A DNA stretch of 6,105 nucleotides from Bacteroidota bacterium. GTDB taxonomy: Bacteria; Bacteroidota; Rhodothermia; Rhodothermales; UBA10348. A program made the translations under genes and the position numbers. Location: assembly GCA_004356385.1 (NCBI GenBank), contig SMXL01000130.1, forward strand, positions 1-6,105. The letters run 5' to 3'. The notes under the pieces were generated by a model. It saw nothing but the letters and a program-made list of their open reading frames with translations, had not been told where the DNA came from and made no database searches. Shown piece by piece: positions 1 through 5,110 of this stretch (position 1 is the stretch's first letter; every line of letters starts with the position of its first letter).

Positions 1-452
1 GAGATATACCTGTCGATCGGACTAGTTTACGGAGTCGGGCCAAAGTATTTATCGATTCTAAGGACAGATTAAGGAAGGGTGTCTCTGTGATCATTTTTCC
101 GGACGGAACCCGTTCACCCGACGGTCAAATTCAACCGTTTTCCGATGGCCCGTTCAGCCTCGCCATCAAACATGGCGTTCCCATTCTACCCCTTGCCCTC
201 GATGGGACATTTGATGCCCTACCCAAGAAAAGTTGGAAATTCACGGTTAAATCCGAAATAAAAATCCATGTTTTCGATCCTGTTGACGTTTCGGATTTGG
301 GAATGAAGGCCTCAGATTTGCGAGATCATGTGCGCAATCTTATCGTCGAGAAAGTTGCCTCCTGGCGCGCGGTTGGTGTATCGGACGTCGTTCCCCTCTC
401 GTCAGGTGTAGAACAAACTGAAGAAATCCAAGCTCAGGCATCCACAGCTTAA
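1..452 (+). CDS. plsC: 1-acyl-sn-glycerol-3-phosphate acyltransferase (PlsC family), 3' part
   Basis: The reading frame is open from the left edge (first full codon at position 3) to TAA at 450-452, giving 149 residues of the C-terminal part. Seen: IPVDR at about 6-20, FPDGTRS at 96-116 and VPILP at 177-191. These match, in order and spacing, the later conserved blocks of the PlsC/LPLAT family; FPDGTRS is the usual FPEGTRS block that binds the glycerol phosphate head group, with Glu replaced by Asp. The catalytic HX4D block would lie upstream of the window. Known role of the family: transfer of a second acyl chain to lysophosphatidic acid at the inner membrane, making phosphatidic acid. The GTG at 87 is not a start, because conserved family sequence continues upstream of it in frame. 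The last 30 or so residues are poorly conserved. The specific substrate is inferred from the family; other LPLAT members acylate other lysolipids. Confidence 0.88.
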   Translation, partial: DIPVDRTSLRSRAKVFIDSKDRLRKGVSVIIFPDGTRSPDGQIQPFSDGPFSLAIKHGVPILPLALDGTFDALPKKSWKFTVKSEIKIHVFDPVDVSDLGMKASDLRDHVRNLIVEKVASWRAVGVSDVVPLSSGVEQTEEIQAQASTA

Positions 453-477
453 GAGTCCGAAACAAGCTGTTTTAGAA

Positions 478-507
478 CTGGCAATGCCTTCCACTGCATC
501 GTAAATT
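478..507 (+). promoter_or_regulatory. Possible sigma70-like promoter for the tRNA gene
   Basis: CTGGCA at 478-483 and TAAATT at 502-507 are 18 bp apart and each match four of six consensus bases. They lie between the plsC stop and the tRNA, placing a start about 12 bp before the tRNA. The match is weak; the tRNA could instead be co-transcribed with plsC. Confidence 0.22.
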
Positions 508-526
508 TGGCGCCTCGATCCAACCG

Positions 527-599
527 TGCCCTATAGCTCAATTGGCAGAGCGCCTGCCTCTGGAGCAGGAGGTTCAAGGTTCGAATCCTTGTAGGGCAA
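527..599 (+). tRNA. tRNA-Gln (anticodon CUG)
   Basis: The sequence folds into a full 73-nt cloverleaf. The acceptor stem TGCCCTA pairs with TAGGGCA (592-598), with discriminator A at 599. T8-A9 is followed by D stem GCTC/GAGC with an 8-nt loop, anticodon stem CCTGC/GCAGG with loop CTCTGGA (558-564), a 5-nt variable loop, and T stem CAAGG/CCTTG with loop TTCGAAT. Anticodon CTG is at 560-562 and reads CAG, so glutamine. The weak U1-A72 first pair is typical of bacterial tRNA-Gln. CCA is not encoded; the bases after the discriminator are C-A-T. The 3' half from position 32 onward is repeated at 2578-2620, which marks this gene as an integration target. Confidence 0.95.
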
Positions 600-600
600 C
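558..600 (+). repeat. Direct repeat copy 1: 3' half of tRNA-Gln (putative attL)
   Basis: These 43 bp run from the first base of the anticodon loop (tRNA position 32) through the discriminator base plus one C. They recur at 2578-2620 with one difference (G579 versus A2599). Similarity ends abruptly at 601 and is broken on the other side at 557. Starting at the anticodon loop and ending at the tRNA 3' end is the classic extent of the attachment core used by tyrosine recombinases that target tRNA genes. Confidence 0.8.
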
Positions 601-609
601 ATTGAAAAC

Positions 610-655
610 GGCCTCTAATTCATTGTTTAGTGTAATTTAGGGGCCATTCCTTTTT
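610..655 (+). terminator. Probable intrinsic terminator after tRNA-Gln
   Basis: GGCCTCTAA at 610-618 pairs with TTAGGGGCC at 637-645 (nine pairs, one G-T wobble) across an 18-nt loop. ATTCC and five T follow at 651-655. It begins 11 bp after the tRNA 3' end. The loop is long and the T run is slightly offset, so strength is uncertain. It lies inside the putative insert, not in the ancestral flank. Confidence 0.5.
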
Positions 656-664
656 GTGTAACGT

Positions 665-853
665 CTATAGGTAATGACAATTCGTGTCAAGAAATGACAC
701 GAATTCGGACTTCACTTGAACAGCTTTGTAAGTCCCGTACGCACTAGAAAGGAAAACCACGATTCTTAGCAGCGTATAGTAGCCATACGGCATACTGCTC
801 AGGGCCACAATTAGCATCCCAGCAGAAATAAGTACGACTGTATTATAGCTCAC
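665..853 (-). CDS. Small membrane protein, DUF6804-like, apparently C-terminally truncated
   Basis: The ORF has 62 residues from GTG at 853. Residues about 7-20 and 24-45 are hydrophobic and likely form two membrane segments. They hold a MPYGYYTLLRIVV block that I recognise from a family of small bacterial membrane proteins (DUF6804 type), where PYGYYTLLR sits just after the first helix. Family members normally continue with a Trp-rich region and a third and fourth hydrophobic segment ending near an FNP motif. Here the frame leaves the family pattern after about residue 48 and stops at 665, and no matching continuation is seen in the sequence beyond. No good Shine-Dalgarno precedes GTG 853; ATG at 817 is an alternative start, and an in-frame TGA lies two codons upstream of the GTG. 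The gene is probably a remnant carried in the insert. Function of the family is unknown. The family call is from memory of its motif and should be confirmed by profile search. Confidence 0.45.
   Translation of the reverse strand: MSYNTVVLISAGMLIVALSSMPYGYYTLLRIVVFLSSAYGTYKAVQVKSEFVSFLDTNCHYL
679..705. repeat. Perfect inverted repeat, 11-bp arms, 5-nt spacer
   Basis: AATTCGTGTCA at 679-689 is followed by spacer AGAAA and by the exact reverse complement at 695-705. No T run follows on either strand, so it is not a standard terminator. It lies in the last codons of the small membrane gene, 80 bp beyond the tRNA 3' end. It could be a protein-binding operator or a recombinase core-type site; neither can be decided here. 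Confidence 0.7.
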
Positions 854-919
854 GTGTTGTCAGCAAATACTCCCGTAGGGCACCTGTATGATCAAGTACT
901 AACTTCCACACAAATTTAT

Positions 920-925
920 AGGAGG
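920..925 (+). promoter_or_regulatory. Ribosome binding site that sets the mscS-like start
   Basis: AGGAGG, a full Shine-Dalgarno core, ends six bases before ATG 932. This fixes the channel start at 932 rather than at the upstream in-frame GTG at 854, which has no such signal. Confidence 0.85.
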
Positions 926-931
926 ATTTCC

Positions 932-1975
932 ATGGACGCTCTTGTCGACACACTAAGTTCCTATCTTGAAAACCCTTGGAGTCAGTCGTTGGGGATCTTC
1001 ATCCTTTCACTGGTGCTGACTGTTGTCGTGCGCGGGATCCTAAGATTTGTCTTACTCGGGTTGGTCCAAAAGACCAAGACCGAGGTCGATGATATCCTCG
1101 TACTGGCGGTCAAGAAACTCGTAACCTATTCGATTCCGGTCATCGGTCTGATGGTGGCTCTCACGCCTCTAGCTCTGCCGACCTCCTTTCCCGAGCGGAT
1201 ACTGTTTTCTGTTCTTGCTGTGCTGATAATACGTAGTGCGATCAACGTGGTTGACGACATATCAAAATGGCTGGAAAAGACCTTGATAGAACGAACCGCG
1301 TCTACCATGGACAAAGGCCTGGTGCCCCTCTTGCGCAAGGCCGTAAAGATGAGCGTTGTCATCCTTGGTATTCTGATCATCCTGGGGCAATGGGGCGTTC
1401 AAATAGGCCCTCTACTGGGCGCCCTCGGTATTGGCGGTCTGGCTGTCGCCTTGGCCTTAAACACCAGCCTAGCCAACGTCTTTTCAGGCATTCAGCTCAT
1501 ATTGGATCGTTCTGTCAATGTGGGTGACAAGGTCCAGCTCGAGAGCAACGAAACGGGAGTGTTGCTGGACATCGGTCTTCGCACCACCTTGATGCGGACC
1601 TACGACAACGAAGTGATCTCCATTCCGAATTCGCAATTAGCCAATGCCCGGATCAAGAACTACACTAAACCCGATGCGTCGATCCGTGTCGGCGTGAATT
1701 TCGCGGTGGTCTACGGTAGTGACGTGGCCGAGGTTAAACGGATCGTTTTGGATGTGATCAGCCGGCTGGAAGACATTTTGCAGGAGCCTGAACCCCAGGT
1801 GCTCTTCTTGAATATGGGCGATTTCTCCCTCGACATGCAGGCCCGGGTGTGGGTGGATAATTATGGGAAGCAATTTGCCAAGAAATTGGAAATGACGGAG
1901 CTGATCTACAATACCCTGAATGAAAGTGGTATCGAGATCCCGTTCCCCACACGCACAGTGCATATGATGCAATAG
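932..1975 (+). CDS. MscS-family small-conductance mechanosensitive ion channel
   Basis: This is a 347-residue protein. Hydrophobic segments lie at about 18-44, 63-82, 88-107 and 137-152. The pore-lining helix follows at about 159-190, the Gly/Ala-rich block GPLLGALGIGGLAVALALN, which leads into SLANVFSGIQLILDRSVNVGD, the TM3-to-beta-domain signature of MscS. The beta domain has IPNSQLANARIKNYT (231-245), and the protein ends with GIEIPFPTRTVHM, the usual MscS C-terminal block. Known role: a heptameric inner-membrane valve that opens under tension on osmotic downshock and releases solutes. The length fits MscS proteins with extra N-terminal helices rather than the 286-residue E. coli MscS. It is the only intact protein gene between the tRNA repeats and has no operon partner on its strand. 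The start is chosen by the AGGAGG at 920. Confidence 0.92.
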   Translation: MDALVDTLSSYLENPWSQSLGIFILSLVLTVVVRGILRFVLLGLVQKTKTEVDDILVLAVKKLVTYSIPVIGLMVALTPLALPTSFPERILFSVLAVLIIRSAINVVDDISKWLEKTLIERTASTMDKGLVPLLRKAVKMSVVILGILIILGQWGVQIGPLLGALGIGGLAVALALNTSLANVFSGIQLILDRSVNVGDKVQLESNETGVLLDIGLRTTLMRTYDNEVISIPNSQLANARIKNYTKPDASIRVGVNFAVVYGSDVAEVKRIVLDVISRLEDILQEPEPQVLFLNMGDFSLDMQARVWVDNYGKQFAKKLEMTELIYNTLNESGIEIPFPTRTVHMMQ

Positions 1976-2000
1976 CAGGCGCCCTCCGTCAAATCTCGAT

Positions 2001-2225
2001 TTAGGTTGCTAAAGACTTTGTCACCGATGCTCTCTGTTCGGCACAGAAGGGACAACCACTTCCGTACGACCTGTTATTAACGGAAGTCTGCCAATCGTGA
2101 TCAGGTCCCTCTGTACATTTCCACGATAGCCTTCGACTACTGGTAACACGAATGTCGTCACGTAGCCACGGTCCGTTATTCTCTGAATGCCATTCTGCGA
2201 CTAAATCAGGACGTGTGACGGACAA
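2001..2225 (-). CDS. Zinc-ribbon (DUF4379-type) repeat protein, probable fragment
   Basis: The frame is 74 residues from TTG at 2225 to TAA at 2001-2003. It contains one recognisable unit: RPDLVAEWHSENNG (5-18), SWKCTEGPDHDW (34-45) and GSGCPFC (55-61), with C37, H43, C58 and C61 as likely zinc ligands. This matches the probable zinc-ribbon repeat (DUF4379) that usually occurs in several tandem copies, each opening with a SLA..RPDLA.EWH block. The open frame upstream (to 2288, no ATG) reads VHLTKEPLS directly before the unit, and the C-terminus stops at TKSLAT, the first residues of a further unit. Both ends therefore look cut, which suggests a remnant of a longer protein. Such proteins are common in accessory DNA and their role is not established. 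Expression from TTG is uncertain. Confidence 0.5.
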   Translation of the reverse strand: MSVTRPDLVAEWHSENNGPWLRDDIRVTSSRRLSWKCTEGPDHDWQTSVNNRSYGSGCPFCAEQRASVTKSLAT

Positions 2226-2577
2226 TGGCTCCTTCGTCAGATGGACCTCTCCTGCGTCGGCTGTTTGATTGTCGAAAAACCGACTTAATTAAGGTTAGAA
2301 TCTTAATCTAGATATGTTGGCTGACATCCGAAAAATTGAATCTGTAATTGAAGCGGGCACCATGGGAATGGTCATTAAAAAACATCCCCGTTACTACCAC
2401 ATTCAACAGCTATGCTCGAATTCATACGGGAGGCTGGCTCTCTACTCTGAATCGTTTGAAAAAGTAATAAGAATCGTCTTTTTTTCGGTAACATGTCGGT
2501 AACACCGTATTGGGCGTACATCATAAATCGTCCCATGTGTACCCAAAAGGCCGATATTTTACAATAGTACCCTCTAT
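2226..2577. other. Stretch without a recognisable gene
   Basis: This right part of the putative insert is visibly AT-richer than the rib operon. I read all six frames. The longest ATG frame (2314-2502, +, 62 codons) has no good Shine-Dalgarno, no domain I recognise and mixed composition, so it is not called. A run of seven T ends at 2485, followed by two copies of TCGGTAACA at 2485-2493 and 2496-2504. No integrase, excisionase or terminator is evident. Confidence 0.6.
2485..2504. repeat. Tandem 9-bp repeat TCGGTAACA, 11-bp period
   Basis: TCGGTAACA occurs at 2485-2493 and 2496-2504, about one helical turn apart, roughly 75 bp inside the right tRNA repeat. A related GGTAACAC lies near 2142. 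The spacing would suit protein binding on one DNA face, but two short copies can arise by chance. Confidence 0.4.
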
Positions 2578-2620
2578 CTCTGGAGCAGGAGGTTCAAGAT
2601 TCGAATCCTTGTAGGGCAAC
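2578..2620 (+). repeat. Direct repeat copy 2: orphan 3' half of tRNA-Gln (putative attR)
   Basis: It matches 558-600 at 42 of 43 positions. The 5' half of a tRNA is absent: the bases before 2578 do not form an acceptor, D or anticodon stem. The single change, A2599 for G579, falls at tRNA position 53 and breaks the G53-C61 pair of the T stem. This is the displaced 3' end expected at the far side of an element inserted in the tRNA gene. Confidence 0.82.
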
Positions 2621-2663
2621 CTGACACTGTTGCTCGTCTCGGTGCAATAGATTGGACACTTGC

Positions 2664-2699
2664 AACGTTCGACGAGGAAATGCCCTGTCGACGTTTTTT
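2664..2699 (+). terminator. Intrinsic terminator, possibly the original tRNA-Gln terminator
   Basis: AACG-T-TCGAC at 2664-2673 pairs with GTCGA-CGTT at 2687-2695 (one bulged T). The stem extends inward by G-T and two G-C pairs around an A-C mismatch to a 5-nt loop, and a run of six T follows at 2694-2699. The T run is on the plus strand only, so it does not serve the minus-strand rib operon. It starts 44 bp after the orphan tRNA 3' end, which fits the terminator of the tRNA gene before insertion. Confidence 0.55.
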
Positions 2700-2737
2700 G
2701 ATGCTTCAGCCTGCCGTTGTAAGGGTGACCGGCTAGA

Positions 2738-3211
2738 TTATCCTGCCTCGATAGCCGAAATCAGATTGACCATCTCAATGGCCGTTACGGCGGCCTCGAA
2801 TCCTTTATTTCCCCCTTTGCTGCCAGATCTCTCGATGGCCTGCTCAATCGTATCGCATGTGAGAACGCCGAAAGAGACGGGAATACCGCTCTGAAGCCCA
2901 ACTTGAGCGATGCCCTTAGACGCTTCGCCTGCGACGTAGTCGAAATGAGGGGTTGCCCCTCGAATGACCACGCCCAGACAAATCACTGCTTGGTAACGCC
3001 CGCTCTCAACCATTTTTTTTGCACCTAGTGGTAGCTCAAAGCTACCGGGTACGTACGCAATATCGATTTGATCGTCATCGACCCCATGTCGGACGAGGGC
3101 ATCTACGGCTCCTTCCACCAGTTTTCCGACCATGAATTCGTTCCATCGGGATGCGACAATCCCCATCTTGAGTGCACTTCCGTTCAATACACCTGAATAA
3201 ACCTGACCCAT
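2738..3211 (-). CDS. ribH: 6,7-dimethyl-8-ribityllumazine synthase
   Basis: This 157-residue protein has the usual size for a lumazine synthase. It condenses 5-amino-6-ribitylaminouracil with 3,4-dihydroxy-2-butanone 4-phosphate to give 6,7-dimethyl-8-ribityllumazine in the cytoplasm. Conserved blocks: [10 protein letters not shown] (17-26), with Trp23 at the aromatic substrate-stacking position; VPGSFELP (54-61); [14 protein letters not shown] (80-93), with the catalytic His89; [17 protein letters not shown] (114-130), with the phosphate-binding Arg128; and GNKGFEAA (134-141). Start ATG 3211 is preceded by GGAG about seven bases upstream. It is the last gene of the rib operon here, 34 bp after ribBA. 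No nusB follows, although that gene often sits next to ribH in other bacteria; instead the tRNA-derived repeat lies about 117 bp downstream. No clear minus-strand terminator is visible after the stop. Confidence 0.97.
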   Translation of the reverse strand: MGQVYSGVLNGSALKMGIVASRWNEFMVGKLVEGAVDALVRHGVDDDQIDIAYVPGSFELPLGAKKMVESGRYQAVICLGVVIRGATPHFDYVAGEASKGIAQVGLQSGIPVSFGVLTCDTIEQAIERSGSKGGNKGFEAAVTAIEMVNLISAIEAG

Positions 3212-3245
3212 AAAAAGCTCCGTATAGTTTGTTGTGGGGACGGGA

Positions 3246-4457
3246 TCAGAGATCTTCGGCGAGCAAATGATCCAATTTCGTTGCCTTTGTTTTCAAATAG
3301 CGCCTGTTTTCAGGACTCGATTCTACTTGTAGTGGCACGCGTTCTACCACCCGCACCTGATTTGCCTCCAAATCAGACACCTTGTCTGGATTGTTCGTCA
3401 TCAAGCGCACGCTTGAGATTCCCTGATCCCGGAGAATTGCCGCCGCAACCGCATAACTTCGTTCATCCGGTGAAAAACCCAGACACACGTTCGCATCGAC
3501 GGTGTCCAGCCCTTCGTCCTGCAGCGCGTACGCTCTAATTTTGTTGATGAGACCAATCCCGCGTCCTTCCTGACGCAAATAAACCAGATATCCTTCTCCC
3601 TCGTCCACGATACGTTCAAGAGCGCTGTGTAACTGCTCTCCACAGTCACAACGAATTGAGCCCAACACGTCGCCGGTCAGGCACTCGGAATGCAATCGAA
3701 CCAGCGGGTTATCTGTATTTCTGTGGCCATGACTGAGGAACAGGTGTTCATTGTTGTCGCGGTCTCGATATGCGGTGACGGTGAAGTGGCCAAAGCGAGT
3801 GGGTAGGACCGCAGCGTCAACGCGCGTGACGGTTTCTTCTGCAGTATGACGAAGGCGGTGCTGTACAATATCTTCGATCGATATGACTCGAAGACCATGG
3901 ACGCGGGCAAACTCCATCAGCCTCGGCCGACGGGCCATGGTCCCGTCGTCGTCCAATATCTCGCAGACAACTGCAGCTGGAGCCAAACCGGAAAGCATCA
4001 TCAGATCAATTCCGGCTTCTGTATGACCTCTTCTAGCCAGCACCCCCTGTGGATGAACGCGTAGCGGGAAAACGTGGCCCGGCATAACGATATCGTCTGA
4101 CGTACTGGTCGCGTCAACGAGCGTTTTAATGGTTCGGGACCGATCATGAGCAGAAATTCCCGTCGTCACTCCTGTTTTCGCTTCCACTGATACGGTAAAG
4201 GGGCTTCCGTAACGCGTTCCGTTCTCCTTCGCCGAAACCATCATCGGAATACCCAGACGGTCCAACACTTTTCCTGTCATCGCGATACAAATAAGCCCTC
4301 GCGCTTCCCGGGCCATGAAATTGATAATTTCAGCCTCGGCGAACTGGGCCGGGACGAGCAAATCACCTTCGTTCTCTCTATCCTGATCATCCACAACAAT
4401 TACAGGCTTACCTGCCTGCAATTCGCTAATGATCTCGTCTATCGTATTGAATTTCAT
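3246..4457 (-). CDS. ribBA: Bifunctional 3,4-dihydroxy-2-butanone 4-phosphate synthase / GTP cyclohydrolase II
   Basis: This 403-residue protein carries both entry enzymes of riboflavin synthesis. The N-terminal domain (about 1-202) is RibB, making dihydroxybutanone phosphate from ribulose 5-phosphate. It shows [11 protein letters not shown] (23-33) with the acidic Mg site, [11 protein letters not shown] (96-106) and [11 protein letters not shown] (142-152). The C-terminal domain (about 207-400) is RibA, opening GTP. It shows [20 protein letters not shown] with zinc ligands Cys259, Cys270 and Cys272, then [10 protein letters not shown] (294-303), DTVDAN (318-323), and the nucleotide-binding LMTNNPDKV. 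All catalytic blocks look intact in both halves, so both activities are expected. The start ATG lies 8 bp after the ribE stop, and no strong Shine-Dalgarno is seen, suggesting translational coupling. The fused form is common outside the gammaproteobacteria. Confidence 0.97.
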   Translation of the reverse strand: MKFNTIDEIISELQAGKPVIVVDDQDRENEGDLLVPAQFAEAEIINFMAREARGLICIAMTGKVLDRLGIPMMVSAKENGTRYGSPFTVSVEAKTGVTTGISAHDRSRTIKTLVDATSTSDDIVMPGHVFPLRVHPQGVLARRGHTEAGIDLMMLSGLAPAAVVCEILDDDGTMARRPRLMEFARVHGLRVISIEDIVQHRLRHTAEETVTRVDAAVLPTRFGHFTVTAYRDRDNNEHLFLSHGHRNTDNPLVRLHSECLTGDVLGSIRCDCGEQLHSALERIVDEGEGYLVYLRQEGRGIGLINKIRAYALQDEGLDTVDANVCLGFSPDERSYAVAAAILRDQGISSVRLMTNNPDKVSDLEANQVRVVERVPLQVESSPENRRYLKTKATKLDHLLAEDL

Positions 4458-4465
4458 AGCTAATT

Positions 4466-5110
4466 TTAGTTGTAGCCTTGTTCAGTCAAAAATTTCTGGC
4501 TGATGATACCCTTGGCGTCTAAGCGGCTGGAAATCATCTTTTCGACGTACTTCGCCAGTATGTCGACTTCGACATTCGCTCGATATCCGATTCGCTGATC
4601 GGCGAGCGTTACATGCTTCTGCGTGTAGTCAACAAGCATGACGGAGAAGCCGTCCTCGAAGACGTCTACGACCGTCAGGCTAATGCCGTCGAGTGCAATG
4701 AATCCTTTGGGCACGATCAACCGCAATAGCGCCTGGTCAACCCCCACAGTTACCCAGAGCGAATCCTTCTCCGGGCGAAGCGACACGAGCACACCCGTTG
4801 CATCTATGTGTCCCTGAACAAAATGTCCTCCCATCCGGCTTGTAGGCGTTAGTGAACGTTCCAAATTGACACCGTTTTCCACTTTTACAGTCCCAAGATT
4901 CGTACGCGAGAGCGTCTCCGGTGCGACGCACACTGAGAACGAATCGGTAGTAGTCTCCGTTACGGTTAAGCAAGTGCCGTTAACGGCGATGCTGTCCCCG
5001 GGCTTGCATCCATCGACAACCGATGGGGCTCGAAACGTCATCTTGTATCCTGCATCTGTTTTCTGGAGGCGTGTCGTTGTGCCTATCGCTTCAACAATTC
5101 CCGTGAACAT
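4466..5110 (-). CDS. ribE: Riboflavin synthase, alpha subunit
   Basis: This 214-residue protein is made of two lumazine-binding barrels. The first runs about 1-97 (MFTGIVEAIG, GDSIAVNGTCLTV at 38-50, ETLSRTNLG at 65-73, SRMGGHFVQGH at 91-101). The second runs about 98-195 (KGFIALDGISLTVVDV, then ANVEVDILAKYVEK). The enzyme dismutates two 6,7-dimethyl-8-ribityllumazine molecules to riboflavin plus the pyrimidine substrate of RibH. Most hallmark blocks are standard. In the second barrel the usual PHT..TTL stretch reads VDYTQKHVTL. ATG 5110 overlaps the end of ribD by 20 bp, and GGAG seven bases upstream (5118-5121), inside ribD, provides the ribosome site, so ribD and ribE are probably translationally coupled. 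The symbol ribE follows E. coli-style modern naming; ribC is used for the same gene in older E. coli literature. Confidence 0.96.
   Translation of the reverse strand: MFTGIVEAIGTTTRLQKTDAGYKMTFRAPSVVDGCKPGDSIAVNGTCLTVTETTTDSFSVCVAPETLSRTNLGTVKVENGVNLERSLTPTSRMGGHFVQGHIDATGVLVSLRPEKDSLWVTVGVDQALLRLIVPKGFIALDGISLTVVDVFEDGFSVMLVDYTQKHVTLADQRIGYRANVEVDILAKYVEKMISSRLDAKGIISQKFLTEQGYN

Larger units (their letters stand above)
558..2620. mobile_element. Putative tRNA-Gln-integrated mini-island, no integrase visible
   Basis: The segment is bounded by two 43-bp direct repeats of the tRNA-Gln 3' half, 2,020 bp apart. The tRNA is intact at the left end and only its 3' end is present at the right, which is the usual product of site-specific integration where the element supplies a replacement tRNA 3' end. 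The contents are accessory-like: one intact MscS channel gene, two short genes that look truncated, and an AT-rich stretch. Outside are core genes (plsC, tRNA, rib operon). No reading frame resembles a tyrosine or serine recombinase, an excisionase or a replication protein, so it is either a deleted remnant or a cargo element mobilised by an integrase encoded elsewhere. A simple segmental duplication of the tRNA end is less likely but possible. Confidence 0.6.

Noticed and set aside
854..931. Upstream GTG start for the mechanosensitive channel, adding 26 residues
   Set aside because: No ribosome site precedes GTG 854, the extra residues are not hydrophobic or conserved-looking, and ATG 932 has a perfect AGGAGG at ideal spacing.
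1637..1972. 111-codon minus-strand ORF opposite the channel gene
   Set aside because: It is fully antisense to a well-conserved MscS domain and has no recognisable motif or ribosome site.
2058..2087. Inverted repeat ACTTCCGT / ACGGAAGT with a 14-nt loop
   Set aside because: It lies within the coding part of the zinc-ribbon unit (around NNRSYG), has no T run, and 8-bp arms at this distance are plausible by chance.
2314..2502. 62-codon plus-strand ORF in the AT-rich part of the insert
   Set aside because: No Shine-Dalgarno, no motif I recognise and an implausible mixed composition; I looked specifically for integrase or excisionase remnants here in all frames and saw none.
2578..2620. A second functional tRNA gene
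   Set aside because: Only the anticodon loop, the 3' anticodon strand, T arm and 3' acceptor strand are present; the upstream bases cannot form the 5' acceptor strand or D arm.
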